A program made the position numbers and the translations under genes. A stretch of DNA of 64,000 bases, from contig NZ_CP063169.1 in NCBI RefSeq assembly GCF_014960965.1, forward strand, positions 3,877,581 through 3,941,580, given 5' to 3'. Below are positions 44,376 through 53,301 of this stretch, piece after piece (position 1 is the stretch's first letter; each line of letters opens with the position of its first letter). Under the pieces are notes generated by a model, which did not search any database, was not told the DNA's origin, and saw only the letters and a program-made list of their open reading frames with translations. Source of the stretch: Ruania alkalisoli. GTDB taxonomy: Bacteria; Actinomycetota; Actinomycetes; Actinomycetales; Beutenbergiaceae.

Positions 44376-44915
44376 TCACCTGGTCTCGCCGGAGATCTCC
44401 TCGATGGCCGACCGGCGTGCCCGGTGCGGGCCGGCCGAGTTGGCAGAGGCGGCGGAGTCGGCGGAGTCGTTTGAGGCGCTCGGTGGCCGCGCCGGGGCCA
44501 TATCGCCGGCCTCCGACCTCCGTTCTGCAGGCACCTGTTCCTCTGGCACCCGTTCGACCGGCAACGACTTCGCCAATGGCCGCTCGGCGACCGTCTGCGC
44601 AGCGACGAACTCGTCGAACTCTGCTTCGGTGCCGAAGTTGATCACGCCATAGAAGTCCTGCAAGAACGCCAGGTCCGCCGCGAACAGCCCCTCGATCTCG
44701 TGCGGCGTCACGAGTTCGAGCGATCCGAGCTGCTCGACCACGCGTGCCAGCACAAGCACGGTCAATCGCGGGTCGTCCGATCCCGTGATCGTCGAATCCC
44801 GCAACGGTTCGAGCTCGTCGCGCGCGGTCGCGAGCCGCATCGTGCCCTCGCGATGGACCGCGCCGTGATCGTCGACGTAGCCGCGCGGCAGCGTGAACTC
44901 ATAGCTGGTACGCAC
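44376..44915 (-). CDS. Phage tail assembly (chaperone-like) protein
   Basis: A 179-aa protein. The start VRTSYEFTLPRGYVDDHG, then REGTMRLATARDELEPLRD and LVTPHEIEGLFAADLAFLQD, match the tail assembly proteins placed between tube genes in actinobacterial eCIS loci. The GTG at 44915 lies 3 nt after the tube stop; the frame reading to 45143 lies inside the tube gene. The C-terminal about 60 residues are Ala/Ser/Glu-rich and probably flexible. Confidence 0.78.
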   Translation of the reverse strand: MRTSYEFTLPRGYVDDHGAVHREGTMRLATARDELEPLRDSTITGSDDPRLTVLVLARVVEQLGSLELVTPHEIEGLFAADLAFLQDFYGVINFGTEAEFDEFVAAQTVAERPLAKSLPVERVPEEQVPAERRSEAGDMAPARPPSASNDSADSAASANSAGPHRARRSAIEEISGETR

Positions 44916-44917
44916 GC

Positions 44918-45391
44918 CTACTTGATCCGTTCGAGCCGTTCGATGACGATCGTGATCGTCTCTTTCAGTGCATCCGATCCATCCACGGACAACTGATCGG
45001 TCGCGATCTTGCTCGGCCAGCCGTTGAAGAAGTTGAACCTGGCGACCTCTGTGCTCGCAGCGTCGTAGAGGACGACGGATCCGTTCTTGCGGTTGCTGGC
45101 GCGCTCGCCCGCGAGCCCACCTTCGCGGACCTTCTTGAACCACTTCCAGAGCTCGTCGTTGTCGATGTCTGCCGGAGCCACCCGGGTCAGTGACAGGTCG
45201 GGAACCTCGACGGTCTGGCCGAGGAACTTCACCTGCTGCTTCTGTCCCTTCTCGCCGATCTGGGTGGACTTCCCGACGCCGACTTCGACGTCGAGCCCGG
45301 AGACTGTCATGAGCGCGGAGACGACCTTGCCGTCAATCTCCAGGAAGAAGTTCTGCGTGATGATCGGGTCGGCGGTGAACAGGCCAGCCAT
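44918..45391 (-). CDS. Tail-tube (gp19-like) protein
   Basis: A 157-aa main tube protein (Afp1 class). Starts MAGLFTADPIITQNFFLEID, then VSALMTVSGLDVEVGVGKST and ELWKWFKKVREGG, ending with a gp19-type C-terminal strand. It has its own GAGGAG site, suited to high expression. The stack of these hexameric rings forms the inner tube. A 50-bp spacer separates it from the sheath gene. Confidence 0.9.
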   Translation of the reverse strand: MAGLFTADPIITQNFFLEIDGKVVSALMTVSGLDVEVGVGKSTQIGEKGQKQQVKFLGQTVEVPDLSLTRVAPADIDNDELWKWFKKVREGGLAGERASNRKNGSVVLYDAASTEVARFNFFNGWPSKIATDQLSVDGSDALKETITIVIERLERIK

Positions 45392-45442
45392 GGGTTTGCT
45401 CCTCAGAATGGGGTCAAGCTCGGGTCAGGGGCGACGCAGCCG

Positions 45443-47008
45443 TCAGGAAGCGCTCAACTTGTTCTGACTGACGCGGAAGATGACGAATTCCGCCGGCTTG
45501 ACCGGCGCCAGACCGACCTCGACCACGAGCTTGCCCGCATCGATGGACTCGGGTGGATTCGTCGTCTCATCACAGCGGACGAAGAACGCTTGGTCGGGTG
45601 TGGCGCCGAAGAGGGCACCTTCCTGCCAGAGCCCGTGGAGAAATCCGGTGAGCGTGCGCTTGACGCCTTCCCACAGGGCGGTGTCGTTCGGCTCGAAGAC
45701 CGCCCACTGCGTGCCCTCGAGGATGGTTGACTCGACCATGTTGAACAGTCGACGCACGTTGAGGTACTGCCAGTCGGTGTCCGAGGAGAGCGTGCGCGCA
45801 CCCCAGATCCGGATTCCGCGGATACCGAACGGACGGATGGCGTTGATCCCGATCGGGTTCAGGATCGACTGCTCGTTCTGAGTGATCGTCTGCTCGACGT
45901 CCAGCACCCCGCGGATCGTGTCATTCGCCGGGGCTTTCCAGACCCCTCGACTCTCGTCGGTGCGGGCCCACACCCCAGCCACGTGGCCCGACGGCGGGAT
46001 CAGCACCTCGGCTGTGCCGTTGCTCCCGGTCGGATTGTCGACTTTGATCCACGGGTAGTAGAGCGCGGCGAAGCCCGAATCGTATTGCGCGACGTCGGCA
46101 CGCCAGTCCCGCACGGCCTGCGGGCTCAGACCAGGAGGAGCGTCGAGCAGCGCCATCCGGTTGGAGTGCTGCTCGCAATGGGCGATCAACGCCGTCTGCA
46201 CCGACTTCCACATCCCGAGGTCGAGCGAACCATCCTCCTTGGTGGCCGCCGTGACCAGGTCAGGGACGGCGACGATGGTGACGTCCTCGGCGAGCGCGAG
46301 TCCGTTGATGCCGGTGCGCGCAGTCTCGGACCCAGCGAACTTGCGCGGCGTGACGGGCACGCTCACCGGGTCGGCCTTCTCCAGCTCGTACACGCCGGGT
46401 TTGAGTAGTTCGAGTTGTTGCTCGATGTCGACATCCTCGGCGATCTCCACCTGGACCTTCACCTTGGTCGACCCCTCGTTCACGATGGTGGCGGCGTCGC
46501 GCGCGCCCCCGAACGTGAGATCGGCGAAGGTCTCAACCACCTCCTCGTTCTCCAGGACGATCAACGAGAACGGTGTCGGTCCCTCCAGATCATCCGGCGC
46601 ATCGGCTGACTCGATCGCTATGGTGAGGTCGGCGTCAGGAGCAATCGACTCCACCGTGAGTGGCGTACCCAGCGCTCGATCAGCGGCCGGCAGCGCCCGG
46701 GTGGCGACCTCACCTGAGGGTTCGGCATGGGGCACCCGCACGATGTAGGCGAGAGAGCCACCGTTGAGGAAGTAGCCATAGACCGCCAGCGGCAGCATCG
46801 CCCCGTCGATAAATCCGCCGTACAGATTCTCGTACTGCGACCAGCTCGTCACCAGCCGGGGCGCGAGGCCCTGGGGATCGTCAGGGTCGGAGGGCGCGGA
46901 CTGGGTGAACCCCACGAAGGCGGTCACCGCCGTCGGTGCGGCGGTCAGGACCTTCTGCGAGGAGGGGACTTCTTCGACGTAGACGCCGGGCGCTGTGTAC
47001 GTGGGCAC
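45443..47008 (-). CDS. Contractile tail sheath protein
   Basis: A 521-aa sheath (Afp2-4 class). Starts MPTYTAPGVYVEEVPSSQKV, with TAVTAFVGFTQ following; the late segment RLFNMVESTILEGTQWAVFE and the C-terminal VVEVGLAPVKPAEFVIFRV are sheath hallmarks. The GTG at 47008 has AAAGGA upstream. First gene of the long minus-strand operon to 35345. Only one sheath gene is present, as in Streptomyces CIS; Afp/PVC have three. Confidence 0.93.
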   Translation of the reverse strand: MPTYTAPGVYVEEVPSSQKVLTAAPTAVTAFVGFTQSAPSDPDDPQGLAPRLVTSWSQYENLYGGFIDGAMLPLAVYGYFLNGGSLAYIVRVPHAEPSGEVATRALPAADRALGTPLTVESIAPDADLTIAIESADAPDDLEGPTPFSLIVLENEEVVETFADLTFGGARDAATIVNEGSTKVKVQVEIAEDVDIEQQLELLKPGVYELEKADPVSVPVTPRKFAGSETARTGINGLALAEDVTIVAVPDLVTAATKEDGSLDLGMWKSVQTALIAHCEQHSNRMALLDAPPGLSPQAVRDWRADVAQYDSGFAALYYPWIKVDNPTGSNGTAEVLIPPSGHVAGVWARTDESRGVWKAPANDTIRGVLDVEQTITQNEQSILNPIGINAIRPFGIRGIRIWGARTLSSDTDWQYLNVRRLFNMVESTILEGTQWAVFEPNDTALWEGVKRTLTGFLHGLWQEGALFGATPDQAFFVRCDETTNPPESIDAGKLVVEVGLAPVKPAEFVIFRVSQNKLSAS

Positions 47009-47097
47009 TGGACATCCTTTGGTAGGGCGAAACCGACGCTGGTGCGGGTCTCGATCACAGCCGTGGCCGGCCGCCTTCTCGAGCCCCGTCCGCCGTC

Positions 47098-47139
47098 AGC
47101 GTAGGAACCGCCCGCAGCTGGGCCATCGGTAATCGGTAC
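47098..47139 (-). promoter_or_regulatory. eCIS promoter box, sheath/baseplate operon
   Basis: On the minus strand GTACCGATTACCGATG (47139-47124) is followed after 20 bp by TACGCT (47103-47098). The predicted leader is about 82 nt before the GTG of the sheath gene. The block ATTACCGATG is identical to that in the cap promoter. Confidence 0.65.
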
Positions 47140-47156
47140 CGAAGTTTCGGTACCGA
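47126..47156. promoter_or_regulatory. Cluster of TACCGA half-sites with perfect inverted repeat
   Basis: TCGGTACCGAA (47133-47143), two bases, then its exact complement (47146-47156) form a 24-bp palindrome next to the sheath box. Counting both strands there are five TACCGA half-sites within 31 bp. It lies between the sheath operon and the LuxR genes and could let one dimer control both directions. Confidence 0.6.
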
Positions 47157-47207
47157 GACCCACCGATCTGTGTACAACCGTTCAACCCTTCCCTATGGTC
47201 GATCGTT

Positions 47208-49898
47208 GTGAGAAGCGAGCCAGATCGCAACGGGCATGGTCCGCTCACGAGCGCCCATGCCGTGAGCGTGCGGCCCCATGACGTGGCCGGTCCTGCGAGT
47301 GCGAGTTCGCACCGAATCGACCATGTCACCCAGGTCGAGCAGTTCGAGCATGTCCACCAGGCCCACGAGATCCAGTTGGTGCGCTCGCTACGAGCCGGCC
47401 GCGGAGTCCTCGTCTTCGGCGAGGCCGGAACGGGGAAGTCCCATCTGGTCTCTCGCGTCCTCACCCAGGAGGGATACCCGGATGAGATCGCGCATTCCTC
47501 GCCCCCCGCCCTCCAGCGCACGGTTCCGCTGACCACAACCTTCGACGGTCTCGTCCACGCCCTCGGCCTCGATAGTCGCCCCGCCACGACCGACCAGGCT
47601 GCAATCGCGGTGCAGAAGCATCTGACACCCGCGCGCTCTAGCGCGTGCGCGCCGCTGCTGCGGATCGACCGGGCACACCTGCTCGACAGCGCCAGCGCCG
47701 CCGTGATCGCCGAGATGGTTCGCCTCCGGAAGATCACCCTCGTGGCGACGGCCCGCCCTCACACCGCATCGGCCGCCCCTTGGCATGGTCTGTGGCGCGA
47801 CGAGGTTCTCGACCGCCTCGATCTGCACGCACTGGCCCCAGACGAGATCGCGGAACTGCTCACGACCATGGTCGGCGAGCCTGTCGCACCCGATGTCGTA
47901 CGGCACCTGTGGGACCGCAGTGGCGGCAACGTCCTTCACCTGCGTGAACTCACCACGGGTCTGCCTGCACGCAGCGGCCTGGCAGCGACGGACCAGATCA
48001 GCTCACTCACCATCACGCCTGAACCCGTACCCGCACTACTGACGGTAGCCACGACCGAGCTGGCCGGCCTGAGCGACCGGGCACTGCAGGCGCTGCGGGC
48101 CCTGGCATTGCTGGGCCCCCTCACGCTCGGGACCCTGCTCGACAGCGTCGACCGGGATACGGTCGAGAACCTCCTGCACCGCGGGCTGATCCGCACCCGG
48201 CCGGCAGAACGTCTCCCGGAACTGATGGTCGAACCCGCCCACAACCTCCTCCGTGAAGCGTTGCTGAGCACCACGCCGCCCCATCAGCGTCAGGAGATCT
48301 TGCAGGAAGCGGCAGGCCGTGGCGCGAGCGGCGGGGTCCTCGGACGGCAGGCGGTGCTCCTGCTGCTGTCGAAGGGATGGCCGCTCGGGTACGCGACCAT
48401 CCGCAGTGCTGTGGCAGAGGCATTCGCTCATCGCCGCCCGGACGAGGTCGTGTGGCTGATCGACGCCACCTTCGGCCCGACCGGCACCAATCGGCTGAGC
48501 ACGATCGAGACGATCACCCTGCTGCTCGACCGCGCCGAGGCGCACCGGCTCCTGTCACACACCGACGACGCCCTGGACGACATCGCCGAGCTCCTGCCGC
48601 AGCTGCGGGGAGCCGTGGCCGCCGCCCCGGCCGATGCACGTCTTCCCATGCTCGTACTCACCGCGGCCCGGTTGCGCGCCGATCTCGAGCAGCACGACCG
48701 CGATGATCTCGACGCCGCGCTGAACTCCTTGGCGGAGGCGAACCGGTGGATGGCCGAGCTGCCGACGTCCGGCAACTCCAACCGGCCACGGATCGAGCTC
48801 GAGGTGTCCCGACTGCGCCATCTCGGATACGCCGGACGGCATCGTGACTCAGGCGCGCGCTCTCTCGACCTGCTGAACGAGATCGCCGACCCACGGGTGG
48901 TCCTCCCGCTCGTGTACCCCACCGGGCTCGGTCTGCTCCAGGCCGGGCGATTCGAGGAGACGTGGAGCATCGCCGCCCGCTATCGCGCCGCGATCGCCGC
49001 CGGATCGGATGTTCACGGTGACGCGGCGGCCGAGCTCGCTGCCCTCGGGGTCCTCGCGCACCTGGGGGCGGGTGAGATCGATCAGCTCGAGGCACTGACG
49101 CCGACGAGGTTCGAGAACCCTCCCACGGGGGCACCATGGTTGAACGCACAGGTCGGCGCAGGTCTGACCGCCGCCGCGCGCGGTACCTGGTCCCAGGCTC
49201 AGAGCAGGTTGTGCCGGGTACACGAGCAACTCGACCTGCATGGTCCCCCGGGGATCGGTGCCTACGCACGCGGGGTCGAGGCACTCGCGGCCGCAGCCGG
49301 AGGGGAACCGGCCCGCGCTCAGGATCTGCTCACCACCATCCGCGCCATGGCCCGGAGCCAGACAGCCGTGCTCAGCGGCGAGCTTCGCCTGCTGCGCCTC
49401 GACACCATGTTGTGGCTACGTGCACCATCGCTTCCCCGGGCAGCGCGTGCGCTCGCCTCTTGGGCCCACCTGTCGGGGCTCATGCGTATCGAGATGGAGG
49501 CGTTGCACCGATCCCTGGTGCTCGACCTGCGTGCCGGCCGTCCGCCCTATGACGGAGTCCTTGAACGTCTGCGTCAGCTCCGGGCTCAGTTCACGTCACC
49601 GCGGGTCGACGCACTCCTGGCACACGCCGAGGCCCTCGTGCGCGCAGACGCCGACCTCGCCGGAATCGCCGAGCGCCAGCTCAACGAACGCGGCCTGTGG
49701 CTGCCTCCCGGACCACAAACGCGTAGCCTCACGCCGCGCGAACGCGAGGTCGCGGCCCTCGCCCGGGCCCGCCTCACCAGTCGCACCATCGCCACCCGGC
49801 TCGGGGTCTCCGCCCGCACCGTCGACAGCCACCTCGCCAGCGTCTTCGCCAAGCTCGGCGTCTCCAGCAGGGAGGAACTGACCCATGCGCTCCGCTGA
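47208..49898 (+). CDS. LuxR-family AAA regulator (LAL type), first of pair
   Basis: An 896-aa regulator. The N-terminal ATPase has Walker A GEAGTGKSHLV (about residue 70). The C-terminal LuxR HTH is LTPREREVAALARARLTSRT then IATRLGVSARTVDSHLASVF. The middle is TPR-like helical. The GTG at 47208 lies about 9 bp after a TATGGT -10, so the mRNA may be leaderless. Divergent to the sheath operon. It is the prime candidate for binding the eCIS promoter boxes; S. coelicolor has a LuxR-type gene at its CIS locus too. Confidence 0.85.
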   Translation: MRSEPDRNGHGPLTSAHAVSVRPHDVAGPASASSHRIDHVTQVEQFEHVHQAHEIQLVRSLRAGRGVLVFGEAGTGKSHLVSRVLTQEGYPDEIAHSSPPALQRTVPLTTTFDGLVHALGLDSRPATTDQAAIAVQKHLTPARSSACAPLLRIDRAHLLDSASAAVIAEMVRLRKITLVATARPHTASAAPWHGLWRDEVLDRLDLHALAPDEIAELLTTMVGEPVAPDVVRHLWDRSGGNVLHLRELTTGLPARSGLAATDQISSLTITPEPVPALLTVATTELAGLSDRALQALRALALLGPLTLGTLLDSVDRDTVENLLHRGLIRTRPAERLPELMVEPAHNLLREALLSTTPPHQRQEILQEAAGRGASGGVLGRQAVLLLLSKGWPLGYATIRSAVAEAFAHRRPDEVVWLIDATFGPTGTNRLSTIETITLLLDRAEAHRLLSHTDDALDDIAELLPQLRGAVAAAPADARLPMLVLTAARLRADLEQHDRDDLDAALNSLAEANRWMAELPTSGNSNRPRIELEVSRLRHLGYAGRHRDSGARSLDLLNEIADPRVVLPLVYPTGLGLLQAGRFEETWSIAARYRAAIAAGSDVHGDAAAELAALGVLAHLGAGEIDQLEALTPTRFENPPTGAPWLNAQVGAGLTAAARGTWSQAQSRLCRVHEQLDLHGPPGIGAYARGVEALAAAAGGEPARAQDLLTTIRAMARSQTAVLSGELRLLRLDTMLWLRAPSLPRAARALASWAHLSGLMRIEMEALHRSLVLDLRAGRPPYDGVLERLRQLRAQFTSPRVDALLAHAEALVRADADLAGIAERQLNERGLWLPPGPQTRSLTPREREVAALARARLTSRTIATRLGVSARTVDSHLASVFAKLGVSSREELTHALR

Positions 49899-52473
49899 GC
49901 TCCCCGCACCCCCTCTCCCTCGTCAGCCGCCGACACCGTCTGAGCTGAACCAGCCGCCCCAGCCGGCGGAACCCCTGTCGGTCTCGCCCCTGGAGCCAAC
50001 CCAGATCCTGGCGGCGCTCTCAACCGGTCACTCCGTCGTCGTCCAAGGAGAGCCCGGAAGCGGCAAGACGCACCTGATCAACGCCGCGCTGGGCGATGGC
50101 CTCCTACGAGAACGACGCCTCGTCGATCTCACATCCACCCCGAGCAACCCCTCATCGTGGCAGCCCCTGGTCGAGAAGGCCGGTTCCCGCGGCGATGTCG
50201 CAGCCGGGGCCAACGCACTGTGGGACTGGCTGGCGCTACCGAAGCAGGGCGAGACACTGCTCCGGCTCGATGACGCCCACCTCCTCGACGACGCGGTCCT
50301 GCGCGCTGTCGAGGAGGTAGCCGAGCGCCCGGGGGTGGCACTCGCCGCCAGCCACAGCGCCCATCCGAGCGGTCCGCCTGTGCTCGCGGACCTGACCGAT
50401 GTGGTGGCGTTTCAGGTCCGGCCCATGAACACGGCGCAGACCGAAGCGCTCCTGGCGGACATGCTCGGCGGCTTTCCCACGGCGGACGCCGTCCACCGGC
50501 TCTGGATCGCCTCCCGCGGCAACCCCTTCTACCTGTCCGAGCTCGTGAGGGACCATCGGCAGCGTGGCGACCTTTTCGCCAGCGACGGTGTCTGGGTGTG
50601 GACAGGGGTCCCGACGCTAACGGACCGAATGATGGAGGCAGCCTTCCACGACCTCAGCGGCCTGGACGAGACGGAGCGAGCGGTCGTCGAACGCGCCGCC
50701 GTTGCCGGCGGGGTGCCCGCCACCGTTGCGGACAAGGTGAGCAGGCGACTCCTACGCCGCGGTTTGCTACGTCCTGGCCAGGGCGGGGAGAGTTCCGGCG
50801 GTCCTGCACACTTGGAAGTGACGCATCCGCTTCGGGCGGACGCCATCGCCGCTCAGGTCTCGAGCAGCCGGCGCCACGACCTGATCGCCGGTGGCCCGGT
50901 CGCACCGGCGCCGACCGCCCCGCAGGACCTCGTGCGGTCGGTCTCCCGTCGAGTGCGGGCCGAGGTCGATGTCCCACTGCCCGAGCTGCTGCGCGCCTGC
51001 GATCATGCGGTGCGCTCGGACGAACCGCAGATGGCCGTGGAGCTGACCGGTACGGTGCTGCGGCGCGGGATCGACCCTGTCGGGACCATCCAGCTCCTCA
51101 CCGCCCGTGCCACGGCCCATCTGCGTCTCGGTGACATCAACGCGGCGCTGTCCGATCTCGCATCGGCTCGCTCAGCGATGGTGCTCTCGGACGGCTCCGG
51201 AGCGGAAGTCCTCGATGCCTACCTCCCGGCGATCCGCCACGAGACGACAGTGCGGCACTTTCTCGCCATGGACACCGAAGCGGCATTGGACATGCTCAGC
51301 TCCACCGCACGCTGGATGCGCCCCCAGGCGAAGACCAATGGGACTGTCGCACAGGCGCTGACGAACGTCGAGGCGCTGTATCTGTCCCACCTCGCCTGGG
51401 CTGGACGGCACCCCGAGATGGTGGACGAGGCACACCAGCGGTTGCGCGACACCCCGTACCTGGAGCAGGTCGTGCAGCTCGTCGGACCGGCGGCGGTTGC
51501 CCTCGCGCTCACCGGCCGCGCCCACGATGCCGACGCTCTGTTCCGCCGCTTTCTTCCGGTGATCTCTAGCGATCGTGTGCTGCGAGCGTGGAACCCGGGT
51601 TCCTTTACCCTGCTCAGATTCTTCCTGCTCGTGCTCACCGGCGAGATCGACGCGGCCGAACGCACCGAGCCGACCGCAGGCACCGATATCGACATGGTGG
51701 GCCGGCATCTGCGCCGCGGAACCGTGGCGTCTGCCCGCGGAGATTGGGTCACGGCACGACGAGAGCTCCGTGCAGCGAACGTCCGCCTGCGTGTGCGCGA
51801 CACCCTCGGCGTCGTCGCCTACAGCCTCGCGCAGGAGGCGAAGGTGGCCGCAGCTGCCGGCGAGAGCAGCGACGCCCGAGCGCTACTCAGCGAGCTGGCT
51901 ACGACACCCCGGCGATGCTCCTGGGTGACCGGCGCCTACCTGGACCTCCACAGGGTCGATGCCCTGCTCTGGCTGCGCGATCCGAGCATCACCGATGTCA
52001 CGACGCACCTCGCGGCCGCAGCCGCCCGGGACCGCCAGTACGCCATCGAGCTCGAGTCGCTGCACCGGCTCGTCGTCGCCGTCGGCCCGTCGGCAGCACA
52101 GGCTGCGATCGGCGAACCACTGGCAGAGCGCGTCGCGCTGCTCGCCGACCGGGTCGACGGGCGGCGCAGCGATGCCGTGGTCGCCCACCTGAACGCGATG
52201 CTCGGGAGCCGGAGACGAGCGGCCACACAGGCGGCGGACCGACTGCGGGAGTGCGGTGTGGTCCTTCCTCCCACGCACGAACCTGCCCATCTGACCCGCC
52301 GCGAGCGGGAGGTCGCGATCCTCGCAGCCGGTGGGATGACCAGTAGGGCGATCGCGCAGCGGCTGGTGCTGTCGGTCCGCACGGTCGATTCCCATCTGGC
52401 CGGTGCCTACCGGAAGCTGGGGGTCTGCTCACGGGAGCGTCTCGCGGAGGCCCTGACTGCTGCTGGCGGGTGA
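49885..52473 (+). CDS. LuxR-family AAA regulator (LAL type), second of pair
   Basis: An 862-aa paralogue overlapping the first by 14 bp. Walker A is GEPGSGKTHLINAALGDG (about residue 58). The C-terminal HTH is LTRREREVAILAAGGMTSRA then IAQRLVLSVRTVDSHLAGAY. The N-terminus before the ATPase is Pro-rich. Co-translation suggests a heteromer, or two sensors for one output. Such proteins respond to ATP and an unknown ligand. It ends 5 bp before a convergent membrane-protein gene. Confidence 0.85.
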   Translation: MRSAELPAPPLPRQPPTPSELNQPPQPAEPLSVSPLEPTQILAALSTGHSVVVQGEPGSGKTHLINAALGDGLLRERRLVDLTSTPSNPSSWQPLVEKAGSRGDVAAGANALWDWLALPKQGETLLRLDDAHLLDDAVLRAVEEVAERPGVALAASHSAHPSGPPVLADLTDVVAFQVRPMNTAQTEALLADMLGGFPTADAVHRLWIASRGNPFYLSELVRDHRQRGDLFASDGVWVWTGVPTLTDRMMEAAFHDLSGLDETERAVVERAAVAGGVPATVADKVSRRLLRRGLLRPGQGGESSGGPAHLEVTHPLRADAIAAQVSSSRRHDLIAGGPVAPAPTAPQDLVRSVSRRVRAEVDVPLPELLRACDHAVRSDEPQMAVELTGTVLRRGIDPVGTIQLLTARATAHLRLGDINAALSDLASARSAMVLSDGSGAEVLDAYLPAIRHETTVRHFLAMDTEAALDMLSSTARWMRPQAKTNGTVAQALTNVEALYLSHLAWAGRHPEMVDEAHQRLRDTPYLEQVVQLVGPAAVALALTGRAHDADALFRRFLPVISSDRVLRAWNPGSFTLLRFFLLVLTGEIDAAERTEPTAGTDIDMVGRHLRRGTVASARGDWVTARRELRAANVRLRVRDTLGVVAYSLAQEAKVAAAAGESSDARALLSELATTPRRCSWVTGAYLDLHRVDALLWLRDPSITDVTTHLAAAAARDRQYAIELESLHRLVVAVGPSAAQAAIGEPLAERVALLADRVDGRRSDAVVAHLNAMLGSRRRAATQAADRLRECGVVLPPTHEPAHLTRREREVAILAAGGMTSRAIAQRLVLSVRTVDSHLAGAYRKLGVCSRERLAEALTAAGG

Positions 52474-52478
52474 GGGCG

Positions 52479-53177
52479 CTACCCCATCCCCGGGTCGTAC
52501 CCTGCCCGCAACCAGACGTGCCGCGGAATCTGATCGACGATGCCGTACAGCAGGTTGGCGTAGGCGTCGATGTACTGCTCCTGCTGCCGCCCGCTGACGT
52601 ACATCAGGATGTCCTGCCCCTCGATCGAGATGGTGCGGCGCAGAGCGTCCGGCTGCATCAACCGCTCCATCATCCGCGGGTGGATCACGTCATAGGCGTA
52701 CTGCCCTGGAGGCGCTTTGACGCGCCATGCGTCGTTGAACGCCTCGGACTCGAACTCGATGTCCTGACCGCCGAAGAACTTGGCGATCGAGTCGCCCATG
52801 CCCTCCGGGCTCAGCTGCAACCATGGCAGTGGGGCGGGCAGGTGCATCGCAATCACGTGGAAGGTGTGGGTACTGCGGTTCTTCCCCGACCCGGTCGTGT
52901 ACTTGTACGTCATCGACACCACGTGCCGGCCGTGAAAGTCGCCGCTGAGCACGTTGGTGGCCCGCCGTGAGCTTCCCCGCCCGAACGGCGCGCTCCGCCA
53001 GCGCGAGACCAGGTGCGGTGCCGAGGGCGTGTACTTCCACCCGCGTGCCGCCGCCCACCGAGCCAAGTGTTCCCGGCGCTTCTTCGCCTGATGGTGACTG
53101 AACACGATCACGCCGATGACGAACGCGGGTATGAGCACCCACATCAAGATCGGTACGAGCGAGAAGCCCGAGTCCAC
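52479..53177 (-). CDS. Single-TM membrane protein, unknown function
   Basis: A 232-aa protein. One N-terminal TM (LVPILMWVLIPAFVIGVIVF) is followed by a basic KKRREHLARWAAARGW and a beta-rich cytosolic domain (VLSGDFHGRHVVSMTYKYTT). Homologues are common in Actinobacteria without known role. The GTG at 53177 has AAGAAGGG upstream. Its promoter matches that of the lipoprotein at 15632-16804. Position at the edge of the eCIS locus may be coincidental. Confidence 0.65.
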   Translation of the reverse strand: MDSGFSLVPILMWVLIPAFVIGVIVFSHHQAKKRREHLARWAAARGWKYTPSAPHLVSRWRSAPFGRGSSRRATNVLSGDFHGRHVVSMTYKYTTGSGKNRSTHTFHVIAMHLPAPLPWLQLSPEGMGDSIAKFFGGQDIEFESEAFNDAWRVKAPPGQYAYDVIHPRMMERLMQPDALRRTISIEGQDILMYVSGRQQEQYIDAYANLLYGIVDQIPRHVWLRAGYDPGMG

Positions 53178-53206
53178 GCGTCACACCCTTCTTCGACTAC
53201 TTCGCG

Positions 53207-53240
53207 ACCCTAGCAACCCCACAGGCCCCGGCCGATGGGC
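53207..53240 (-). promoter_or_regulatory. Promoter of the 52479-53177 gene
   Basis: Minus strand GCCCATCGGC (53240-53231), 18 bp, TAGGGT (53212-53207), inside TTGCTAGGGTCG. Same blocks and spacing as at 16835-16868. Confidence 0.4.
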
Positions 53241-53301
53241 ACTCCTGCCCTCGGAACCAGGCACCGTGAGGCACAGAGAGGCACAGAGAGGTGGGACGGT
53301 C

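Noticed and set aside
16922-52473. Type VI secretion system or intact prophage
   Set aside because: No TssJLM membrane complex, capsid, terminase, integrase or lysis genes; the AAA+/DUF4255/eCIS-core set is diagnostic of eCIS.
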